From Utricularia gibba (lineage: Eukaryota; Streptophyta; Magnoliopsida; Lamiales; Lentibulariaceae): DNA of 64,000 nt. Under the pieces are notes generated by a model. That model searched no databases. It was not told the DNA's origin and saw nothing but the letters and a program-made list of their open reading frames with translations. Position numbers and translations under genes: made by a program. The DNA is taken from contig CM007990.1 of NCBI GenBank assembly GCA_002189035.1, forward strand, positions 5,456,001-5,520,000, given 5' to 3'. Shown piece after piece: positions 52,965 through 64,000 of the stretch. Each line of letters starts with the position of its first letter. The first letter of the stretch is position 1.

Positions 52965-54542
52965 ATGAAACGGCGACGTTTGGTTGTGTTCCCAGTGCCT
53001 TTCCAAGGCCACGTAAACCCGATGATTCAGCTCGCGAGAATCCTCCACTCCGCCGGGGATTCGCCGTTTCGGTGATACACACCGCACATAATTTCCAAAA
53101 TCCGGCAGACTACCCCTCCGATTTCACCTTCCACCGCATCGACGACGGCGCCACGGGTTCAGCCCCCGCCCTAGATACTTCAGATCTCATGGTGCTCCTC
53201 AAAGGCCTGATGCGAAGTTGCGAGGAGCCGTTCCGCCGCTGCCTGAGGGAGCTACTGTCCGCCGCCGAGGCAGATGGAGAGACGGTGGTCTGTGTAATTA
53301 CCGACTCCGTTTGGTCGTTCGCGCAGTCCGTTACGGCGGAGCTTCGGGTCCCCAGGCTGGTGCTTCGGACGAGCAGCGCCGCCTCATTGGTCGCCTTTCA
53401 CGCTGTGAGACAGCTAAGGGATCAGGGATACTACCACCACATGGGTACGTGCAGTACGACACAAGCTTTGTTTTTTAATTCTTATTTTCATTTATTAAAA
53501 GTATATTCCCCCTGATTCTACCATTCGTTTGTCACGTACGGCGATAAATACTAAAATATATTTTCCTTTTTCTTTTTTTTTATCAGAATCCAAAATGGAG
53601 GACACGATCCAGGGGCTAGAGCCTCTGAGAGTAAAAGACATTCCTACCCTCCAGAACGTAAACCCAGACGACCTAGTGGAGGCGGTGTCCAACATCATGG
53701 CGGCCACCAGCGACGCCGCCGCCCTCATTCTCAACACCTTCCAAGAGCTGGAACCCTTCGACCTTCCCAGGCTCCACGCCCGCTTCCATCTCCCCGTCTT
53801 CCTCATCGGCCCCTTCCACAAACGCTTCTCGGCGGCCGCCAGCACCTTGCTCGCCCACGACCCGACCTCCATCTCCTGGCTCGACCAACAACCCCTAGAT
53901 CCGTCCTCTACGTCAGCTTCGGTAGCATCGCGGCGATGGAACCCAGCGACGTCACCATTATCGCATCCGCGCTGGCCCAATCCAACCACAAGTTCCTGTG
54001 GGCGATCAGACCCGGATCGGTACACCGACCCATTTTCATCCTCAGATTGAACTGGTATTTGAAGACTAAAATAATACGTTTTTGGATGCTTTTAGGTGCG
54101 AGGATCGGAGTGGCTTGAGGCGCTGGAGGAGCAAATTCTTAGTGGGTGCAGAGAAAGGAGCCACATCGTGAAATGGGCGCCTCAGCAACAAGTGCTATCG
54201 CATCCTGCAGTGGGAGGTTTCTGGACACACGGGGGGTGGAACTCCACTCTGGAGAGCATTTGCGAAGGAGTTCCGATGATCTGTTCGCCGTTCTTCGGAG
54301 ACCAAATGGGGAACTCGAGATACGTGAGCGATGTCTGGAAGGTGGGGATCCGACTGGAGAATGGGTTCGTGAAGGAGGACATCGTGAGTGCGATCACAAG
54401 GCTGATGGGTGAGGAAGAAGGTGAAGAGATGAGAAGAAGAGCCGTCCGTCTGAAGGAGAAAACGGACATTTGCTTCATCCCCGGTGGGTCCTCCCACCAA
54501 GCTCTTGATCGCCTGCTCAAATTCATGTCGTCGCTCAATTAA
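52965..54542 (+). CDS. UDP-glycosyltransferase, UGT76-like, frame broken twice
   Basis: Family 1 UGTs move a sugar from UDP-sugar to hormones and secondary metabolites in the cytosol. Three exons: 52965-53444, 53587-54019, 54096-54542. N-terminal acceptor domain: RRRLVVFPVPFQGHVNPMI with the catalytic His in QGH, then HTAHNFQNPADYPSDFTFH. C-terminal donor domain: the PSPG box from WAPQQQVLSHPAVGGF to FFGDQ, with HGGWNSTLES and a final Gln that favours UDP-glucose. The frame breaks at 53055-53058 (GGGG) and again at 53892-53895 (CCCC); one more base in each run gives a clean 453-residue protein, the normal length. UGT76 placement rests on the N-terminal motif and the spacing. The extra intron (53445-53586) is unusual for many UGTs. 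Confidence 0.9.
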
Positions 54543-54681
54543 TTAATTAATTGATGCTTTTAAATTGCAAATAAATGTTTTTTTAATTTATTAAAAAAAA
54601 AAAAAAAAAACCTCCATTTCCAGAAGGCTCCGTTGCTTTCCCGAATGTCTCCCCGAAGCTCTATACATGCTTGCGGTTCGC

Positions 54682-54699
54682 TTCTGGAGACTTCAAGAA
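54682..54699 (+). promoter_or_regulatory. Heat-shock element
   Basis: TTCTGGAGACTTCAAGAA fits alternating TTC/GAA units at 5-base steps (TTCnnGAnnnTTCnnGAA), the binding site for trimeric heat-shock factors. A second partial element, TTCCAGAA, lies at 54618-54625. Both are upstream of the sHSP TATA box. Confidence 0.85.
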
Positions 54700-54724
54700 G
54701 AACCGGGTTTTCTCAAAACGCTCC

Positions 54725-54731
54725 TATAAAT
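54725..54731 (+). promoter_or_regulatory. TATA box of the small HSP gene
   Basis: TATAAAT, 26 bases after the heat-shock element and 79 before the start codon, leaving a normal short leader. Confidence 0.8.
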
Positions 54732-54809
54732 GCCTCTGCAACTTGGAGTGCTAATCGTTGCATCGAGCAATTTCTAGGGTTTTTCAAGTGACTGAAGCAT
54801 TTGAAGGTG

Positions 54810-55271
54810 ATGTCTCTGATTCCGAGCTTCTTCGGTAGCCGCCGCAGCAACATCTTCGACCCGTTCTCGCTCGACGTCTGGGACCCCTGGGAAGGTTTCC
54901 GTGAGATCGCGAATGTTCCGTCGGAGACAACCGCTATCGCCAACGCGCGAATTGACTGGAGGGAGACGGCGGATGCCCACGTCTTCAAGGTGGATGTGCC
55001 GGGGCTGAAGAAGGAGGAGGTTAAGGTGGAGGTGGAGGACGGGACGATTCTGCAGATCAGTGGTGAGAGGAGCAAGGAGCAGGAGGAGAAGAACGATAGG
55101 TGGCACCGTGTGGAGAGGAGCAGCGGAAAATTCCTCCGCCGTTTCAGGCTGCCGGAGAACGCGAAGCTGGATCACGTGAAAGCGGCGATGGAGAACGGGG
55201 TGCTCACTGTTACGGTGCCCAAGGAGGACGTCAGGAAGACGGAGGTTAAAGCTATCGACATCTCCGGCTAG
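54810..55271 (+). CDS. Class I cytosolic small heat-shock protein (about 17.5 kDa)
   Basis: An ATP-independent chaperone that binds unfolding proteins as large oligomers. Single exon, 153 residues, no intron as usual for the class. The N-terminal arm [20 protein letters not shown] is the class I cytosolic signature. The alpha-crystallin domain runs from about residue 46 ([20 protein letters not shown]) with [17 protein letters not shown] and the GVLTVTVPK strand. The C-terminal I-x-I anchor is IDI in VKAIDISG. The heat-shock elements and TATA box upstream point to heat induction. Confidence 0.97.
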   Translation: MSLIPSFFGSRRSNIFDPFSLDVWDPWEGFREIANVPSETTAIANARIDWRETADAHVFKVDVPGLKKEEVKVEVEDGTILQISGERSKEQEEKNDRWHRVERSSGKFLRRFRLPENAKLDHVKAAMENGVLTVTVPKEDVRKTEVKAIDISG

Positions 55272-55618
55272 GACGACCAGAAGCAGAGTATGGTGCACAT
55301 AGGGTGTTGTGAGTTTGTCTGCGTGAGGAATAAGCAGCCACTCCTTATGGCTCTGTGTTTCGTGTGTTCACTGGATGAGTGTCTAGGTTCACTCCAGTTT
55401 CCAAATATCCACAAATCATCACCATCCTCAAAAAGATCAACAGAAATGTATCCAGATCATCAACTCACCTGGGTTTTGGGTATCCGATCCATAGACCCGC
55501 ATCCGAAGAGAGTCGAAATCCATTCGTCTAACCTCTCCTCTTTTTCGCAGCTAGGGCACGGGGATGATGGATGTGTATGACAAATCTGAAAATTGCTTTT
55601 GCATTCCTGTTTAGGATT
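55272..55618. other. Spacer between sHSP and ankyrin gene
   Basis: 3' region of the sHSP gene and short promoter or leader of the ankyrin gene. No gene recognised. Confidence 0.5.
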
Positions 55619-57483
55619 ATGGATTTGTCGTTGAATCGAAGGTTATCTCATCGCATTCTGCCTTTCTGTCGGGAGGTTCGTATTCCAATGCAAGATGGAT
55701 TCTTCTTGATTTTCTCTGTTTGCTGGTTACGATTCTTCTTCTGGTGTCTCAGGGGAAGGAGATCATGGAGCAGGTGAACGGAAAACGGGGCGATTCTGCG
55801 TTGCACAATGCCGCTAGAACAGCGGATGTGGTTGCGGTAAGGAATGTGATCGCTGTAAGAAGTGCAGATGAATTGAGGGAGCTATTGCGTGAACAGAACT
55901 CAGCAGGGGAGACACCTCTGTACGTCGCTGTTGAGTATGGCAACCTTGAGATCGCCCAAGAGATTGTCGGGTATTATGATCTGTTAGATGCAGGGATCAA
56001 AGCTTGGAATGGATTGGATCCTCTTCACGTTGCTGTCAAACAGGGAGACTTAGGTATATGCATACACATCAAAGACAGTTACTTCAATCAGGATTGACTT
56101 CAGCAGGTCTGTAATGTTGGACAGAAATGGTGAAGCTGCTGCTCAACGAGCATCCGGAGCTTGCGATGACGGTGGATTCGAGAAACAGCACTGCACTACA
56201 GACAGCTGCGAATCAGGGATATGTCGAGATCGTGAAGTACTTCTTGGAGTTGGAGGGTAGTTTAGTGAACATAGCTAAAAGCAATGGGAAAACAGCCCTT
56301 CATTCTGCTGCAAGAAACGGGCATTCTGCTGTTGTTAGAGAGCTTCTTGACAAGGAGCCTCTTCTTATAATGAGAGCTGACAACAAGGGCCAAACACCTC
56401 TTCACATGGCTGCAAAGGGAAACAATCTTGAGGTTGTTCAAGCTCTCATTAGAGCTGATCCGTGTACCATAAATGTAGTCGATTCTAAAGGGAACACTGC
56501 ATTGCATATTGCAGCAAGGAAGGGCAGAAGACAGGTACTGTGAGAATGTATGTAATGATGATTTTTGCATGAAAGCAGCAATGATTCGAGTTGCATGAGT
56601 GATGCAGATAGTGCAGATGCTGCTTGGGAGAAAGGAAACAGACACCAAAATAGTGAACAAGTCCAAGGAGACTGCTTTGGACACAGCTGAGAAACTTGGA
56701 CATCCTGGTATAGCATCTCTGCTTCGCGATCAAGGGGTGGTGAGCGCTTCAGCGATTCCACCGGTTGCCGGGAATGTGGCTCGGGAGCTGAAAAGAACCG
56801 TAAGCGAGATAAAGCATGAAGTGCACCACCAGATGCAGCACGCTCGGCAGACAAGGAGACGAGTCCAAGGAATAGCAAAGCGTCTGGACAAAATGCACAT
56901 GGAGGGGTTGAACAATGCTGTGAACTCGACAACCGTGGTCGCAGTGCTCATAGCCACGGTGGCGTTCGCAGCCATTTTCACCGTTCCGGGTCAATACGCG
57001 GACGATCCGAGCAACATCCCACCAGGGCTGTCCCTTGGGGAAGCAAACATAGCTCCAGGGACACCGTTCTTGGTCTTTTTCATCTTTGATTCAGTGGCCC
57101 TGTTCATCTCTCTGGCGGTGGTTGTGGTACAAACTTCTGTGGTAGTTATAGAGAGTGCAGCAAAGAAGCAGATGATGGCAGTGATCAACAAGCTGATGTG
57201 GGTGGCTTGCGTATTGGTATCAGCTGCGTTCCTGTCTCTGTCATTTGTTGTGGTTGGAGAACGTGAGAAGCCTCTTGCAGTGGCCGTAACCATCATCGGA
57301 ACAGTGATAATGGTGGCGACGATAGGGACAATGTGTTATTGGGTGATCATACACCGAATCGAGAGGAAGAACTGTAAGAGCAGGCGGAAGACACTACGGC
57401 GCAGCCGGCCGAGATCGGCATCGGTGTCTGCTTCGAATTCTGAGGCCCTTGCTCCTGATTTCAAGAGGATGTACGCAATATGA
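55619..57483 (+). CDS. Ankyrin-repeat membrane protein with PGG domain (ITN1-like)
   Basis: Four exons, 55619-55675, 55753-56053, 56125-56534, 56608-57483, give 547 residues in phase. The N-terminal half holds about seven ankyrin repeats (TPLYVAVEYGNLEIAQEI, TALHSAARNGHSAVVRELL, TPLHMAAKGNNLEVVQALI, TALHIAARKGRRQ). A linker rich in charged helix (VSEIKHEVHHQMQHARQTR) leads to the PGG domain (FAAIFTVPGQYADD, IPPGLSLGEANIAPGTPF) and four membrane helices near the C terminus. In Arabidopsis the closest kinds, such as ITN1, act at the plasma membrane in salt and ABA responses. The first exon is chosen because it joins in frame; an ATG at 55765 in exon 2 is an alternative start. Confidence 0.93.
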
Positions 57484-57655
57484 TTGATACAGGGACATGT
57501 AAATCTCTGGCCCTTTTACAATCAAGATAAATCATACAGCCCAGAAACAGGGGGCAGACAGACAGAGGAAACAATAGTCAATCAAGGGCTTGTTGATACA
57601 GCACAAACAACATGCTTCTTCTTCTTCATCATCATCCTTTCTTCTGGCTGCTGAT

Positions 57656-59359
57656 TCAGCCTTGGAAGAAAGTTCCTCTCTCAATCGCATCCTTATTGGC
57701 GTCACCAAGAGCAGCATCTTTGAGATAAGTCTCAGCCAACTGCACTCTTTTGACATTCTCCTGCTCCTGCACCAGCAAGTTTCCATACTCGAGCAGCTTC
57801 GCAAGGGTCATCTTCGGTTGCTCGAATGTTGGAGGCCCATCCCGTGAATTCACTAGCTTTTTCCCCACATTCTCCACCCCGATGCTGGTGACCCACTTCC
57901 GAACCTCGTCGTCGTAAACCCTAGCCCTCAAAGCCCCGAAGAAATCTGCATCGGGTTGCCAGTTAGGAGATTAATCTTGACTGAGATCAATTCTCAGAAG
58001 TTGGAAAATGGTTTTTGAAGTCGTACCGATGGACTGGCCTGGGAAGTTGTCGACGAGGGTGACGATGGCGGACTCAGGGACATCGTCTTTCTTGAAGATA
58101 CCTTTACAGACGCCAATGCGATCCTCCCGAGTAGGAGCCCAGTAGAATTTCTCCATGCGACCATCGCGAATGAGCGGTGCGTACAGCGTGGAGAAGTCGT
58201 TTCCGGTGACGATGATGGGGACGCGGGGGTTCTCCTCCTTGTTGTACATACCCGGGAGTTGCACGTTGGTGGGGTTATCGGCGATGTTCATCAAAGTGGC
58301 ATTCACCATCTGGTTGTTGACGGTGTACTGCGTGGTGCCCCCAAGACGTCCGGCGCCGGCGTCCAGATCGTTGATGAAGAGGCAGCACATTTTACCCTTC
58401 TTCTTTATGATATCCGCCGCCTCACGATACCGCTGCCGGATCAGCTTCGCTGGTTCTCCGGCATTCCCACTTTCCAACTCACCGGCGCTCATCATAATCG
58501 GCCTGAAATCGAATCACCACAGTTGCAACTCCATGAGACCAAGTTTCAGAAAACATAAAACTCTTCTTTGTTGCTTACGTGATTCCCATCTTAGCAAAAA
58601 CCAGCTCGCATTGGAATGATTTCCCCTGTCCTTTTCCTCCCCAGAGTCCCAAAATCAAGGGCACCTGCAACCACCATTCCACCATGAAATGATTTCTACT
58701 GGTAAGTTCAAGGAGCAAATAAGCAGCACCCACCTTGATGTTAGGCAAGGTCATGAAGTTTTTGGCAATGTGAATAACAAGCTTGTCCAAAAACGCCGGC
58801 GCAATGTAATAGTCCCCCACCATATTGTCAATATATCTGCAAAATTCAACTAGAATCACACTCTCCATCCCTTCCCAGAAACCAAAATCAGCAGAGAAAT
58901 CGAAGGGGTTAGGTTTGCTTACACCCTGAGACCCTGGCTGATGTAGTCGTAGGAACTGAGAACGGCATCGTGGGTACCCATTCCGTCAGGCGCCTGAAAC
59001 AGGGTATCCACCATTCCCTTACCCCTGGTAATATCCTGCTGATCGTCGGACACATCCTTAACCAATCCGCCCCATCTGTCCTTGTCCGTCTGAGTATCCT
59101 CATCGATTTCCTTAGCAGCAACAATTTTGAAGCACCTGGTAGCGGCTTTCGACGTACTCGAGGAGGAGCACACTTTCTTCAACCCAGCCCCGAGAAACGA
59201 CGAACTCGGAAGCGCCGCTGATCCATTCAATCTCACCTGCAAAATGCCAGCAATCGTGAAAAATCATATGCCAAAAAATGAAGTAACGAATTCGCACAGG
59301 AAAGAAACGGTTACCGGCAAGCGGTTGACGGCGCCGAGGCTAGAAACTGCGGTGGCCAT
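57656..59359 (-). CDS. RCA: Rubisco activase, short (beta-type) form
   Basis: A chloroplast AAA+ ATPase that frees Rubisco from inhibitory sugar phosphates. Six exons: 59359-59315, 59236-58923, 58836-58734, 58664-58579, 58502-58027, 57945-57656, for 437 residues in phase. The first 55 or so residues form a Ser/Ala-rich transit peptide. Then: [20 protein letters not shown], Walker A GGKGQGKS, Walker [35 protein letters not shown] (sensor and Arg finger region), and [16 protein letters not shown]. It stops at RGTFFQG, so it lacks the redox-regulated tail with two cysteines of the alpha form. Tail to tail with the ankyrin gene, 172 bp apart. Confidence 0.97.
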
Positions 59360-60442
59360 CAATTTTTCAGCTCGAGTGAGTGAAGAAGAAAAGAGCAAGG
59401 AGATGAGATATATAAGCAGCAGGGGAAGCAAGCGATATCCCCTGGAATAGCGGCCACAAGATTGGAGATTAGATGACGACACGTGGCGAAAAGGTAATGA
59501 ATAGGGAAACGGGTGCAGGGGAGCGCGCGTGAGGCTATCATCTCCCCTCACTTCCTCTCCACTTAAAAAGAAAAATCAATTAAATCGTCCACACGAAAAA
59601 TGGGTAAATTGAGGACCCTACGATCATACACAAATCATGGTCGGCTGCGATTCCTTCCGGCAAAACAGGGACCCCTGACCCTAACCAGGAATTCATTTTG
59701 TCCGAAAATTAGGAGGGATAATGATTTCATTCCAAATAAGAAATGTTTCTCGTGAATTCTAAAACACAATTAATTAATTAATTATTATTTTTTTATCGAA
59801 TCTCAAAAAAGAAAAAAGAAAAAGGAGATGTCTTGCATATAGTTGGTGGGATATTTACAAAACTATCTAATTATAATAATATTAAATATGATCGATTTTT
59901 TCACATGATCATTTTTCTAGATCAAAATATTTTAATATTTTAATATACACGAAAGAAAATAAGAATGACTATTAATTTTGGATTTCAGAATTTTTTTTCC
60001 AAATTTTCTGAAAATTATGAGCATTAGTTATAGAGGGGGACAAGCAACTTGAACATATAGGATCTTTTATAATTACAATAACTATATTTATAAACATTAT
60101 TCTCTTTGGTGTTTTTTTTAATAATTTATTATTATTATTTTGATATATATATATATATTACTTATTAAATATGTATTTTATGTTAAATATATCATTAATT
60201 AAAATATATTAATTAACAAATGCACAGTACCAGTTCTCCTATTATCTAATCTGCGCAGAGGGTGTTTTTTTTGACATTGCAGTTCGTGAGCCGGCTGGCC
60301 GGAGCTATGGGAACCGCCGCCGTCCGGCACATGTCATGGCGGTGATCAGATAAAAAGAGGATCATACAAATGAATTGAATGGTGTATTCACCCTACAAAC
60401 TAAAGAGGCCGGCTCATGTGGTAAGAAAAACCAAATCTAATC
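59360..60442. other. Spacer between RCA and zinc-finger gene
   Basis: RCA promoter and leader at the left, AT-rich middle, 3' end of the zinc-finger gene at the right. Nothing else recognised. Confidence 0.5.
59480..59485. promoter_or_regulatory. G-box in the Rubisco activase promoter
   Basis: CACGTG, about 120 bp before the RCA start codon. A TATA-like TTATATAT on the minus strand is at 59408-59415. G-boxes are bound by bZIP and bHLH factors in light-regulated genes, which suits RCA. Confidence 0.7.
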
Positions 60443-60904
60443 TCAGTCAACGGCCTTGCCACAGTGAAGGAACATGTTTTCTGAAGGAGTTAGGTTCAGA
60501 TCCATACACACCACTCTCCTCCCATTCCCATTAACCTTCTTCACCATCGGGATCGTCTCCGCCGCCACTGTTAAAGCCAGCGGCAGCGGTATCGATTTCC
60601 CGTCGGGAACGCTGTCTCTGTGTCGTCGCATATGCCCACCTAACGCCTGCCCCAAAGCGAACTCCAATCCGCAGACCGAACACTCATGAGTCTTCGGTTT
60701 CGGCGGCGAAGGGGGCTGCTCCGCCGACAATCTTGCCTTCTTGTGGCTCGCCCGGTGACCCCCGAGTGCCTGGAAAGATGAAAACTCCCGGTTACACGTC
60801 TTGCAGGTGAATACCCGCCCAGAGTCATCACACTGACGCGATAGCAGCATCAGGTAGCCAGCCATAAGGGCGACGTCATCTTCTGCACTTCTCTTGGCAG
60901 CCAT
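60443..60904 (-). CDS. C2H2 zinc-finger repressor, ZAT11/ZAT12-like
   Basis: A single-exon, 153-residue nuclear factor of the plant QALGGH class. It has an N-terminal leucine-rich stretch (LMAGYLMLLSR), two fingers (CKTCNREFSSFQALGGHRAS at about residue 34 and CSVCGLEFALGQALGGHMRR at about 74), a basic-Pro linker, and a C-terminal EAR repression motif (MDLNL). Two-finger C1-2i proteins of this size are stress-induced repressors in other plants; the exact subgroup needs a tree. Confidence 0.95.
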   Translation of the reverse strand: MAAKRSAEDDVALMAGYLMLLSRQCDDSGRVFTCKTCNREFSSFQALGGHRASHKKARLSAEQPPSPPKPKTHECSVCGLEFALGQALGGHMRRHRDSVPDGKSIPLPLALTVAAETIPMVKKVNGNGRRVVCMDLNLTPSENMFLHCGKAVD

Positions 60905-61714
60905 GAAAAAGGAAACAAAGAAACAGATGCAGAGATATATGCATGTACAGATACATCAGCATATATTGTACTTGGTTCATATAGGGAGAGGAAGTCAGAA
61001 AGTAGCTGCACATATTTTATTGCAAGCTGGAGATATTGACTGAATCCAAGTCCACGGAATTTGGCGATAAGAATGAAGGTTCAATTCAACATAAACATGC
61101 TTTCCCTTTTTACACTTGGGATGTAGCTCAAGCTACACTTCTACAACTGCTACTAGCACACAATTCAAACCAACCGCCATTGATGAAGATGACTTAGCTT
61201 ACTCGGTTACCACAAACTAAAAAGTCAAACCTTTCTTCTACTGCAATCCAATGAATACGAAGTAAAGGCAACACCTTTTTCAAGTCAAACATTACAAAAC
61301 TATATTATACTTGCAGCAGTGATGCAAGTGATGAGGGGAGCATGACGGGGGACGGGGGGAGGTAAAAAAAATTCTATCTTTAAGTAAAAGCTCCTCCTTC
61401 AATGCACCAGTTGAAAGGTTTCAGGTCAAACTAGAAAGCGTGTGTTTGTTTTACTCGGTGACTAGAAGAAAAAACAAAGGGCTTCTAGAACCCCAGAACC
61501 AGAGCTGACGCGGCGCTCACATTTCACACAGCCATGGTCAGTGAACTTGAATTTCTTGAAGGGAATTTTATTCATTACTTTTCAGGATCTTCAAACATGG
61601 AGAAAAGTAAATTACAAGCGGACTACAGAGTCTGAATGCTCAACCAGTGGGAGAAAACCACGAACAAGGCTAAATTTATTGAATAGGAGGAGACAAGACT
61701 AAAACCTCATCGGA
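60905..61714. other. Spacer, zinc-finger promoter side
   Basis: Promoter of the zinc-finger gene at the left and the 3' region of the small gene at the right. A pyrimidine/purine-rich patch lies at about 61330-61380. No gene recognised. Confidence 0.5.
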
Positions 61715-62036
61715 TTACTGATTTGTAGGCTCATGAGAAGATTCCTCGGAACTGGGTTTCTGGAATTTCTGTTTGAATGAATCTTGCTTCTGCATCCAAG
61801 TCATATGCCCCTGCGCATTTAGAAGCGAAAACGATTACGAAAAAATACAGCAGGCAGAGACAGGGAATCGGAGAGGGGGTATGATTTCATGAACCTGAAG
61901 TGCTGCTGCCCAGGCGATGAGGAACGAGGCGAACCATAATCTCTTGTCCTTGAGAAGCTGCCGGATTTCTGGTTTTCCGGCTTCCATTTTCGCCGGCGTA
62001 ACGTAAACCCCGTCCTTCGACTTTTCTATCACCCAT
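61715..62036 (-). CDS. Small one-helix protein, conserved in plants, function not known to me
   Basis: Two exons, the first ending at 61895, the second 61810-61715. The body reads KSKDGVYVTPAKMEAGKPEI, then LLKDKRLWFASFLIAWAAAL (one hydrophobic helix), and after the intron GHMTWMQKQDSFKQKF and a Ser/Glu-rich end. I believe this matches a widespread short plant protein, possibly a mitochondrial inner-membrane subunit, but cannot name it. The start is unclear: the ATG at 62036 is separated from the frame by one extra base (ATG-G-GTGATAGAA), so either the G run there is one too long, or translation starts at the internal ATG at 61987. About 70-77 residues. Confidence 0.6.
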
Positions 62037-62478
62037 TAGCGGGCCGCGATGAGGCCCATATAAATGGGCCTTCAATTCGACCCCACCCAAAATCATATTC
62101 AGGCCCTTTGAACAAGAGATTTTCAAAATTATTATTATATGCAATTAATTATACTTATTGTTATATTAATTAATAGTTAAAAGTGTTATATCAATCATCT
62201 TTATTTATATTTAATTTATGAATTTTTATTAAATTATTAAACTATCTATAAATTAGAAATACGATTTTTATGTTATAATTACATATTTCTATTTTTTTCC
62301 GCCAAAAATAAAAAATATTTATAAATAAAAAAGAAATATATGACGAATTAAAAATTTTTGATTTAATAAAAATCACAACCACTAATCGAACAAAAGCTAC
62401 TTGTCAGTACAAAGGTTAAGACGTAATTAACGAGGCGAGGCTCCCACGAGTTCCATTTGAGCGCCTGCCGCCTCTTCA
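62037..62478. other. AT-rich spacer
   Basis: Promoter side of the small gene and 3' end of the glucanase. AT-rich, nothing else seen. Confidence 0.5.
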
Positions 62479-64000
62479 TCAGAGGTACTTGCAGCGACCG
62501 GCACCTGAATCCAGCAAGAGAAACCGGTGAGGAAACAGTGAGCACTACGGAGAAAAGGGAGCTGTTAAGAGGGAGGTACTTGGATCGGTGACGGTGAGCA
62601 GCCCGGTGCCTGAGAAGTAACAGTTGAAATCCTGCCGACCATGTGTTTGATAAAATGAGTTCATCACGAAGGAGGCGTGCGCCCTGAGGTTGTTTGGATT
62701 GAAACAAGCCCCGCCTGCCTGGATCGGGGAGCAGTCGGTGCCCTGGCTGCATACGTAGTCAATGTTGGCCTGCAGCGCGGCGGCGCTCGTCTGGGGCTTA
62801 GGTACGCACCATTTCTTTTTGGCGCCCACCGGAGCGGCTGCCACCGGAGGCTTGTTTCCGTTTCCCTGCTGAGCAGGCCACAGACAATAAGCACTAGATA
62901 CAGAAAAAAATAGCGATAAATTCGGACAAGACGCAGATCACACGGGGTCCCGACAGCAGGCACAAGGAGGAGCATCTTTCCCTTTTTCTGGACTTCACGG
63001 GGGAAGGGTAGGAATCAATCACGTGCATAGGCTTCTTTTACAGTAAAATATTAACTTTTCACTTTATTATTATTATTATTATATTTTCAAAATCCAAATT
63101 CAATTTTGCAGGTTTTACCTGGGGAGGTGCAGAAGTTGCAGAAAGTCCGGTTGGCAAGACGCCGGCGTCGTAAACGGGGCTGAAATCGGGTCTAAACAGC
63201 CCGAAGTTTTTCTCCGACAACGGCCCCGGCTTTAGATTCTCGTTAAACAACGAAAACAGATAAGTCTCAAATCTCTTCCTGGGCATCAATGGCGTCCCTC
63301 GGCCCAATTTGTGCTTTTTCACCAAACCCCCAATGTATGCCTGTGCGTTCTCAACTGAGCAACGCGGCACTTCGAAACTATCGCCGGCGGCCGCCCACCC
63401 AGTTTCTCCCACCGCAATGTCAACGTCCCCGTAGCCGAGTCTCTTCATCGAAACGAAAACAGCATCCATCAACATATCGAACATGTTCCCGTAAGTTCTC
63501 TTGCTGTAGCGATCGAAGATTCCCTTGTTGGGGAGGAATAGAGAGAAATTGGCGTTTTCCGGGCTGTAGCCGAAGAATGGGTACGGGTTCACCATAAAGG
63601 GGGATTTGGTTTCGCGGTGAAATTGCAGAACAGGGGCGAGGTTTCCGACATCCCATCCGGGTCGGAACTTCGCGAGGCTCGGGGCTCCGATGATTCGAGA
63701 ATACCCAACGAGTGCGCCGTCGTCACGTTGATATCTCGGATCCCGGAGGCAGTAAGGGCTTGGTGGAGGCTTCTCATGGCGGCGACGAGGTTGTCGCGGA
63801 GATTCTGAGGTCCCCAGTGTAGGATTTCGTTTCCGACGAGGATGTAATTGATTCTGGTTTGGGGGTGAAACGGCTGGATGTTGGCGACGACCCAATTCCT
63901 GGCAACGTCGGGGTTGGTCAGAGAAGGGATGTCGCCGTTGGGGATGGTAACGGCGACGAGGATTCCAGTGTTGGCGAAGGCGCGCAGGATGTCGGGGTTA
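62479..64000 (-). CDS. Glucan endo-1,3-beta-glucosidase, GH17 with X8/CBM43 domain (partial, frame broken once)
   Basis: Cleaves beta-1,3-glucan (callose) in the wall; many GH17-X8 proteins sit at plasmodesmata. The N terminus, signal peptide included, is beyond the right edge. Exons: about 64000-63119, 62865-62580, 62504-62479. GH17 landmarks: FANTGILVAVTIPNGDI, INYILVGNEIL (acid/base Glu), VNPYPFFGY, VDIAVGETGW (nucleophile Glu). The X8 domain has WCVPKP, ALQANIDYVCSQGTDCSPIQ, CFNPNN, HASFVMN and QDFNC, with the family's cysteines. The protein ends GRCKYL with no long hydrophobic GPI tail. The G run at 63681-63684 (C on the coding strand) is one short, breaking the frame between ESSEP and SLAKFRPGWD; one more base restores it. 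Confidence 0.9.

Noticed and set aside
57484-57655. Alpha-form tail exon of Rubisco activase
   Set aside because: No in-frame sequence with the two redox cysteines is present after RGTFFQG.
62032-62034. Counting the extra G at the start of the small one-helix gene as another homopolymer loss
   Set aside because: The shift has the opposite sign (one base too many), and an internal start is possible, so it was left out of the list.

Overview
This is nuclear DNA from a flowering plant, almost certainly a eudicot. The signs are intron-rich genes with GT-AG borders, AT-rich spacers full of TA microsatellites, a Ty1/copia retroelement, and plant-only families (MLO, ARF, LBD, RopGEF, DA1, P5CS, Rubisco activase). 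The species cannot be fixed from the window alone; an asterid is possible but unproven.

Layout, left to right. 1-3412: 5' part of a Ty1/copia element on the minus strand with an uninterrupted gag-pol frame that leaves the left edge. 3443-12941: two MLO genes back to back, both with 15 exons in the same phases, with a Tourist-like MITE between them. 15827-20319: ARF4 with two tasiR-ARF target sites, tail to tail with an LBD1/11-type gene. 21211-24716: a direct duplication of about 1.45 kb, each copy carrying the same small ORF, one broken by a stop. 25357-26790: a divergent GDP-mannose-pyrophosphorylase-like gene. 27334-35479: cytosolic ascorbate peroxidase and P5CS, head to head. 35950-39566: a MAM33/p32 mitochondrial protein and a PP1 catalytic subunit. 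41583-46203: a DA1-type LIM-peptidase and a small plant protein ending NWWKGSLYY. 46671-52032: RopGEF and guanylyl-cyclase-1-like genes, head to head. 52965-57483: UGT76-like glucosyltransferase, class I small HSP with a clear heat-shock element, and an ankyrin/PGG membrane protein. 57656-64000: Rubisco activase, a ZAT-type C2H2 zinc finger, a small one-helix protein, and a GH17-X8 beta-1,3-glucanase cut by the right edge.

The genes form no obvious single pathway; this is ordinary gene-rich euchromatin, though several are stress-related (APX, P5CS, sHSP, ZAT, MLO). Exon models were assembled by hand and checked for phase: most close exactly in frame. Six otherwise intact genes break by exactly one missing base, each time in a run of G or C (seven sites). 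This is the most consequential observation in the window, because it means those 'pseudogenes' are probably consensus errors. I found no convincing novel multi-gene system.
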